From Candidatus Nanohaloarchaea archaeon (GTDB taxonomy: Archaea > EX4484-52 > GLR71), in contig DAOVHT010000034.1 in NCBI GenBank assembly GCA_030671745.1, forward strand, positions 1-10,644: a stretch of 10,644 nt of DNA. The letters are read 5' to 3'. Within the stretch, counting starts at the first letter, position 1; each line of letters opens with the position of its first letter. The position numbers and the translations under genes are program-made. Shown piece by piece: positions 6,536-10,644 of the stretch. The notes below the pieces were generated by a model that made no database searches, was not told where the DNA came from, and saw nothing but the letters and a program-made list of their open reading frames with translations.

Positions 6536-9500
6536 TCATCTGATATGTTTTCTGTTGAGGGTAAGGATATAGGCAAGGAATCAATAGATTTGATTGATAT
6601 TTTTTATTCAAGGTACAGCATAATTGTTGCTCATTCAGATCAGTTGGATGATGTGGGTTATGAGCATATGAACAATACATACTATCTTTGGAATGATCAT
6701 GATGATTATTACATCAACTTAACGTCCGGGATGCAGATAACAAATCATGAGGAACAGTATTGGGGATATACAAGATATTGTGTAAATCTAAAGAGTGCAG
6801 AATGGAATCAATACTGTACGGATGCGGGGGACTGGCAATGGTCTGCGACAACAGATAATGAACTGTATACGAATCTGACTGGGATTTTTAAATTCAATGA
6901 TTCTGGAAATGAGATACAATTTATGATTGAATATTATCTTGAAATGGGTTGGAGGGAGATATTGGTAACTCCGACGGTTACAAATCTTGGAGATAATAAT
7001 TATTTTGATTCAGAGATAATTGTTACTAATTATGATATCCGTATCAATACAACATATGAAAATGATACTTTAGATGTGTTATTGATTTCCGGAAAGGAAG
7101 CATATAATCTTTCAGACATATCCATTTCTTTGTTTTTTGATCAAAATGATTTGATGAAACGAACATTTGAGTTATGGGATGTGTCTGAACAGCAGTATGC
7201 AAGGACTAGATGGAATGAAAGCTATTTTCTGGATGGACAAACATACCCTATGAACTATACTATAAATGCCACCCACACATATGAATGGTATAATGCACCA
7301 GTTGTATTGACATTTAAGACAGGACCTTTAGGTAATCATGAGGTATTGACAACAAATCTTTGGTGGATTGATGCAAAAGCAGGACCGAACATATTTGATT
7401 CAGATCCATATGATGATCCTGATCCGATTGATGAAGGGGACACAATCACATTCTATGGGACCGCGACAAGTGCAGAAGGATATACATACCGTATGACTAT
7501 TTGCGATTCGGCGACAACGGATTATTCATGTAATGATGGAATTGGAACCTGTACCGGCGGTTCTAAAATCTGTGAATCGGTATCTCTTGCAACAAGTGGC
7601 ACACAAACATCATGCACACATGACACCACGGGGGAATCGGGAGATATTAGTTGGAGTGCATATACATGTAATAGTAATGGTAATCTTGCGGGACCTAATT
7701 CGGTTGAATCGCCTTATAGTGTTAGTACAACAATAAAACCTAAAACAAATATTACTGCAGTAAATGTGACACAGACCATTATTGATACGATTGTTTGTAT
7801 AAACCATACAATAACTATTGGTGATTATCCGATAAGCAGTACATGGGTTGAAATAACATATCCTAATGCGACCTCTGTAAACATATCTACATATAATTCA
7901 ACAGGTGTCTGTGGCGCTGGCGGAAACATCTATGGTGTTGAAATAGGCGTGGGTGCTACTGAAGGAACCCTAACGATCAATACTTCATGGGTCAATGACA
8001 CAGAAGGATATAATGATTATGATGATCCAGAACCTAATATTGAGATTACAGTGGATTCAACATTACCTGAATATTCATTGAATCAGACTAATTCAACTGA
8101 AGCAGGAACTGAAGTCTTGTTCAGCCTATATTGGACAGACAGCAATCTTGCAGGGTATATTTTTTCATTTGATAATGGAACGGGAACATTTGTGAATGAT
8201 AGTTATGTGGGTATGACTGGGATCGGCAACTGGTCTAATGTTAGTAAATTGGTCAGTTCTACTATTGGGGCGACAATCAGATGGCAAGTATATACTAATG
8301 ATACTGTGGGCAATATGAATGCATCTTTGATATATAGTTTTGAGACAATAGATATAATTGATCCAATAATCAGTATAGGGGATGCACCAGAAAATGATAC
8401 ATACTTCAATCAAGCTCCAACATTTAATGGTACTTGTATAGATGTCAACATTGATTCAATCTGGACAAATATGTCGGAATATTCAAGCATTGAGACAACG
8501 AGCTCATTCAGTTTTATCAACACTTCGGTTTTGACTGAAGGAAAATATTCTATAAATATTACATGTAATGATACTGCAGGGAATATGGATTCTACAATAT
8601 TTGAATTTAGTTATGATAAGACCAAGCCAAACATGATATTTACAATCCCTACAGAAGAGAACAATAGTCACATTAAAGTGAATTATACATCTGTGAATGT
8701 TACTGTAACGGATACATATAATACAACAGTATTCATAGATTGGAATAATTCGTTGGTTGGGTGGTGGCGATTTGATAATGTTTCTGATATGATTGATTAT
8801 TCAACTTATTCAAATGACGGAGTTGATCATGATTCAACATATACAGTCAATGGTATGTTTGGAAGTGCAAGAATATTTGATGAAGATGATGAGTATATTA
8901 GTTGTGGAAATGATACATCATTAAATATATATGAAAAGATTACGGTTGAAGGATGGATGACTGTCGCAGGGAATGGTCTTATATTTTTGGATGGGTGGTC
9001 ACATATAAAACCAATAACTTTGAATCCGGTAACATCTGAAGATAATTTACAGATTAAAATAGAATTAAATGCATCTAATTTTAATTATTCTAAAGCCCAA
9101 GCAAATGGAGAGGATTTAAGATTCTATCAAGTTAACGGAACTCTTTTGGATTATTGGATTGAGGACTGGAATGTAACAGGTACATCAATACTCTGGGTTG
9201 AAGTGGCAACAGCAGGGACTGATGTTGTTTATATGTATTATGGGAATGGTGAGGCGATTTCAGAAAGCAATGCAACACAGGTTTTTGATCCTTTAGGCGA
9301 TTGGGAAACTGATTGGAAATATTACACTTCAGATTCATGTACTGGTCCGACTGATTGGGAAAAATTGAGTTTTGATGATTCGGAATGGACAGACCTTGCA
9401 AATGCAAGTTTAGATTCATGGCCAAATGCAGATGCTATGGATTGGTATATGAGAAAAAAGTTAGTCATTAGCTCTGTAAGTACTTCAAATATAACAATAC

Positions 9501-10644
9501 AAAGTGATGACGGGCAGTGGTCATATGCAGGAGATGGAACGGCTATAGGTACATGTGGTGGTGCATGTCATGCTCCAGGAGTATGTACTAATGCATGGAC
9601 AATTACATCCACATTAAAAAAAGGAGATAATGTGATTGCAATACAATGTACTGAATCTGCAGTAGAACCACAATATGGTGAAGTTTGTGTAGTTAACGCA
9701 TTCAATATACCTAATGCATATACACGTAAATCTGTTTCTATAGAACCAACAAGCACTGTCGGAATTGAAATTGTGGTAGGTATTTCAAAAGCGGGTGCTT
9801 ATGGTATTGGAGCGAACAGTACTATGGCTTTTGGAACCATAAACAATCAGACTATTTCAGGAGCAATATCATCAGGATGGAATCACATAGTCTTGACGTA
9901 TGATAAGGATTTAGGGGGGACAGAAGAGATGAAGCTGTATGTCAACGGTATTCAATCAGCAACAAGAGATTATTCTATGGCAATATCAACAAATGCAAAT
10001 AATCTTACTATGGGCGGGTTATTCAAGGGTACGATGGATGAAGTACGTATCTGGAACCGCGTACTAACTTCTGAAGAGATTAATGCATCCTATAATGGAG
10101 GATTATACCGATTAGAGACCAATCATACAGATCTTGTTGATGGAACATATGAATACACAGTTTATGCTCAGGACCTTGCAGGAAATGTTAACAGTACGGG
10201 GATGAGGACTCTGACGAGAGATACAATTTCTCCGCAATATTCATTGAATCAGACAGATTCAACAGGAGCAGGAACTGATGTCCTGTTCAGTCTTTACTGG
10301 ACTGACAATGATCTTGCAGGTTATGTATTTTCATTCGATAATGGAACTGGTAGTTTTGTGAATGATAGTTATGTCAGTATGACTGGAACCGGTAATTGGT
10401 CAAATGTCACAAAATGGGTCAATTCTACTGTCGGTTCGACAATCAGGTGGCAGGTATATGCGAATGATTCGGCAGGGAATATGAATTCCTCTTTGATCTA
10501 TACATTTGATACGACAGATTCAACTTATCCGCAATATTCATTGAATCAGACTGATTCGACTTCTGCCGGTGAAGATGTCCTGTTCAGTCTTTACTGGACC
10601 GACAATGATCTTGCAGGTTATGTATTCTCTTTTGATAACGGAAC
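6455..10644 (+). CDS. Giant secreted multidomain surface protein with Ig-like, LamG-like and DUF2341-like parts (3' end beyond window)
   Basis: One frame stays open from ATG 6455 to the window edge: 1396 complete codons with no stop. The protein begins with a signal peptide (about residues 1-27). Residues 28-308 form an unassigned Tyr/Trp/Asn-rich, probably beta region. Residues 310-425 hold a segment with six Cys (C350, 359, 366, 373, 387, 405). An Ig-like stretch (about 430-537) follows, then repeat copy 1 (538-636) and more Ig-like sequence (637-766). A LamG-like domain begins at LVGWWRFD (767) and is interrupted near residue 836. DUF2341-like (848-945) and jelly-roll-like (946-1083) segments fill the gap. 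LamG resumes at about 1101 and ends near 1216 with the typical GTMDEVRIWNRVLTSEEI motif (about 1195-1210). Repeat copies 2 and 3 start at residues 1260 and 1359. N-glycosylation sequons are very dense. The likely role is adhesion, binding of glycans, or a place in the cell envelope (inference). No catalytic motif or membrane anchor is visible, and any anchor would be in the missing C-terminus. Confidence 0.9.
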   Translation, partial: MDKRFNKFAFLVLLVVTLLFSGVGYGMSSDMFSVEGKDIGKESIDLIDIFYSRYSIIVAHSDQLDDVGYEHMNNTYYLWNDHDDYYINLTSGMQITNHEEQYWGYTRYCVNLKSAEWNQYCTDAGDWQWSATTDNELYTNLTGIFKFNDSGNEIQFMIEYYLEMGWREILVTPTVTNLGDNNYFDSEIIVTNYDIRINTTYENDTLDVLLISGKEAYNLSDISISLFFDQNDLMKRTFELWDVSEQQYARTRWNESYFLDGQTYPMNYTINATHTYEWYNAPVVLTFKTGPLGNHEVLTTNLWWIDAKAGPNIFDSDPYDDPDPIDEGDTITFYGTATSAEGYTYRMTICDSATTDYSCNDGIGTCTGGSKICESVSLATSGTQTSCTHDTTGESGDISWSAYTCNSNGNLAGPNSVESPYSVSTTIKPKTNITAVNVTQTIIDTIVCINHTITIGDYPISSTWVEITYPNATSVNISTYNSTGVCGAGGNIYGVEIGVGATEGTLTINTSWVNDTEGYNDYDDPEPNIEITVDSTLPEYSLNQTNSTEAGTEVLFSLYWTDSNLAGYIFSFDNGTGTFVNDSYVGMTGIGNWSNVSKLVSSTIGATIRWQVYTNDTVGNMNASLIYSFETIDIIDPIISIGDAPENDTYFNQAPTFNGTCIDVNIDSIWTNMSEYSSIETTSSFSFINTSVLTEGKYSINITCNDTAGNMDSTIFEFSYDKTKPNMIFTIPTEENNSHIKVNYTSVNVTVTDTYNTTVFIDWNNSLVGWWRFDNVSDMIDYSTYSNDGVDHDSTYTVNGMFGSARIFDEDDEYISCGNDTSLNIYEKITVEGWMTVAGNGLIFLDGWSHIKPITLNPVTSEDNLQIKIELNASNFNYSKAQANGEDLRFYQVNGTLLDYWIEDWNVTGTSILWVEVATAGTDVVYMYYGNGEAISESNATQVFDPLGDWETDWKYYTSDSCTGPTDWEKLSFDDSEWTDLANASLDSWPNADAMDWYMRKKLVISSVSTSNITIQSDDGQWSYAGDGTAIGTCGGACHAPGVCTNAWTITSTLKKGDNVIAIQCTESAVEPQYGEVCVVNAFNIPNAYTRKSVSIEPTSTVGIEIVVGISKAGAYGIGANSTMAFGTINNQTISGAISSGWNHIVLTYDKDLGGTEEMKLYVNGIQSATRDYSMAISTNANNLTMGGLFKGTMDEVRIWNRVLTSEEINASYNGGLYRLETNHTDLVDGTYEYTVYAQDLAGNVNSTGMRTLTRDTISPQYSLNQTDSTGAGTDVLFSLYWTDNDLAGYVFSFDNGTGSFVNDSYVSMTGTGNWSNVTKWVNSTVGSTIRWQVYANDSAGNMNSSLIYTFDTTDSTYPQYSLNQTDSTSAGEDVLFSLYWTDNDLAGYVFSFDNG
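8066..8362 (+). repeat. 99-residue Ig-like repeat, copy 1
   Basis: Codons 538-636 begin PEYSLNQT and contain FSLYWTD, FSFDNGTG, GNWSNVS and IRWQVY. By eye about three quarters of residues equal copy 2, and the length is the same. This copy lies 2166 bases before copy 2 and carries eight N-X-S/T sequons. The pattern recalls repeats seen in surface proteins of uncultivated archaea. Confidence 0.85.
8996..9289 (+). other. DUF2341-like domain within the surface protein
   Basis: Residues 848-945 follow the DUF2341 pattern: a start like W-x-x-x-K-P-I-T, then a strand with I-K-I-E-L (about 867-871), NFNYSKAQANGEDLRFY, a YWIEDWN segment, then SILWVEV, VVYMYYGNGEA and a closing VFD. Such domains occur in secreted proteins beside LamG domains and are thought to bind glycans, though this is not firmly shown. 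Confidence 0.7.
9290..9703 (+). other. Jelly-roll / galactose-binding-like segment
   Basis: Residues 946-1083 contain a W-K-Y-Y strand, FDDSEWTDL, WYMRKKLVI, a turn with SDDGQWSYAGDG, and KKGDNVIAIQCTES. This order (F-D-D-S-x-W, then a D-D-G-x turn, then G-x-N-V-I-A) recalls carbohydrate-binding jelly rolls next to glycoside hydrolases. Six Cys are present, three of them within a short GTCGGAC…GVC loop. The family is not certain. Confidence 0.5.
10232..10528 (+). repeat. 99-residue Ig-like repeat, copy 2
   Basis: Codons 1260-1358 begin PQYSLNQT and share length and motifs with copy 1. Eight sequons occur within 99 residues (NQT, NGT, NDS, NWS, NVT, NST, NDS, NSS). Copy 3 follows directly with no linker. 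Confidence 0.9.
10529..10644 (+). repeat. 99-residue Ig-like repeat, copy 3 (cut by the window end)
   Basis: The first 38 residues are visible and differ from copy 2 at only two positions (residues 12 and 15 of the unit). The DNA is also close. This near-identity suggests a recent tandem duplication, and the array may continue beyond the window. Confidence 0.9.

Larger units (their letters stand above)
8960..9761 (+). repeat. Insert within LamG bounded by a 7-base direct repeat
   Basis: ACTGTCG occurs at 8960-8966 and 9755-9761. The copies are 795 bases apart (265 codons) and in the same reading phase, both giving Thr-Val (residues 836-837 and 1101-1102). Removing one repeat plus the insert would join the two LamG halves in frame at a plausible strand junction. 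Seven bases can match by chance, so the link to a past insertion or recombination is inference. Confidence 0.4.
8753..10102 (+). other. LamG/concanavalin-like domain, split in two
   Basis: The N-terminal part (residues 767-about 836) has LVGWWRFD, YSNDG, SARIFDEDDEYISCG and TVEGWM. These are the early strands of LamG-like jelly-roll domains. The C-terminal part (about 1101-1216) has GAYGIG, the GWNHIVLTYD strand, LYVNG and DEVRIWNRVLTSEEI. The two parts add up to about 186 residues, the right size for one domain. The 265 residues in between belong to other domains. Confidence 0.75.

Noticed and set aside
7533..7807. Short plus- and minus-strand frames at 7533-7736 and 7610-7807
   Set aside because: They are overlapped completely by the long surface-protein frame, have low-complexity His/Ile/Cys content and match no family.
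8165..9756. Minus-strand frames at 8165-8413, 9132-9425 and 9568-9756
   Set aside because: They are shadows of the surface-protein gene. The frame at 8165 falls opposite repeat copy 1 and has no independent start signals.
8066..10644. CRISPR array or mobile element as source of the repeats
   Set aside because: The repeats are 297 bases, in frame and coding. There is no transposase gene and no terminal inverted repeat. They are protein domain repeats.

Overview
The window comes from an archaeon. It carries an archaeal-type DnaG (exosome-associated primase family), TATA-like boxes about 26 bases ahead of predicted starts, at least one apparently leaderless gene, and ribosome sites resembling GGAGGTGAT. 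The DNA is moderately AT-rich. The last gene encodes a very large secreted protein rich in Asn and Thr, with Ig-like, LamG-like and DUF2341-like parts. As far as I remember, this style is common in uncultivated DPANN and related archaea, but the lineage cannot be fixed from this window. All supported genes lie on the plus strand.

Layout. Bases 1-108 hold a 9-bp inverted repeat and no gene. A small DUF167 (UPF0235) gene follows (137-397). Next comes dnaG (533-1849), interrupted by one in-frame TAA at 1217-1219. The downstream part continues in the same frame and restores the rest of the family, so the locus reads as two ORFs, 533-1219 and 1223-1849. A hairpin with T-runs ends this unit at about 1848-1881. 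A promoter at 1943-1950 starts a tight proteolysis operon: M18 aminopeptidase (1983-3419), TldD (3436-4824) and TldE/PmbA (4821-6122). Gaps are 16 bases and then a 4-base overlap. TldD/TldE are known as a heterodimeric metalloprotease for flexible peptides, and M18 enzymes remove N-terminal residues. A joint peptide-degradation role is inference.

Bases 6123-6237 contain strong TATA-like sequences followed by a cluster of inverted and direct repeats, which look like operators. They precede a 74-residue winged-helix regulator (6238-6462). Its last codons overlap by 8 bases the start of a giant surface-protein gene. That gene runs open from 6455 to the window end at 10644, giving 1396 complete codons with no stop. 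It has a signal peptide, a beta-rich N-terminal region, a six-Cys segment, Ig-like domains, and three copies of a 99-residue repeat; the third copy is cut by the window edge. In the middle is a three-level nest: an Ig-like domain appears to be split by a LamG-like domain, which is itself split by a DUF2341-like plus jelly-roll-like insert. The innermost insert is bounded by a 7-base direct repeat in the same reading phase.

The points most worth a second look are the interrupted dnaG, the nested surface protein, and the regulator gene with its operator-like repeats fused to the surface-protein gene. I see no tRNA, rRNA, CRISPR array or transposase gene.
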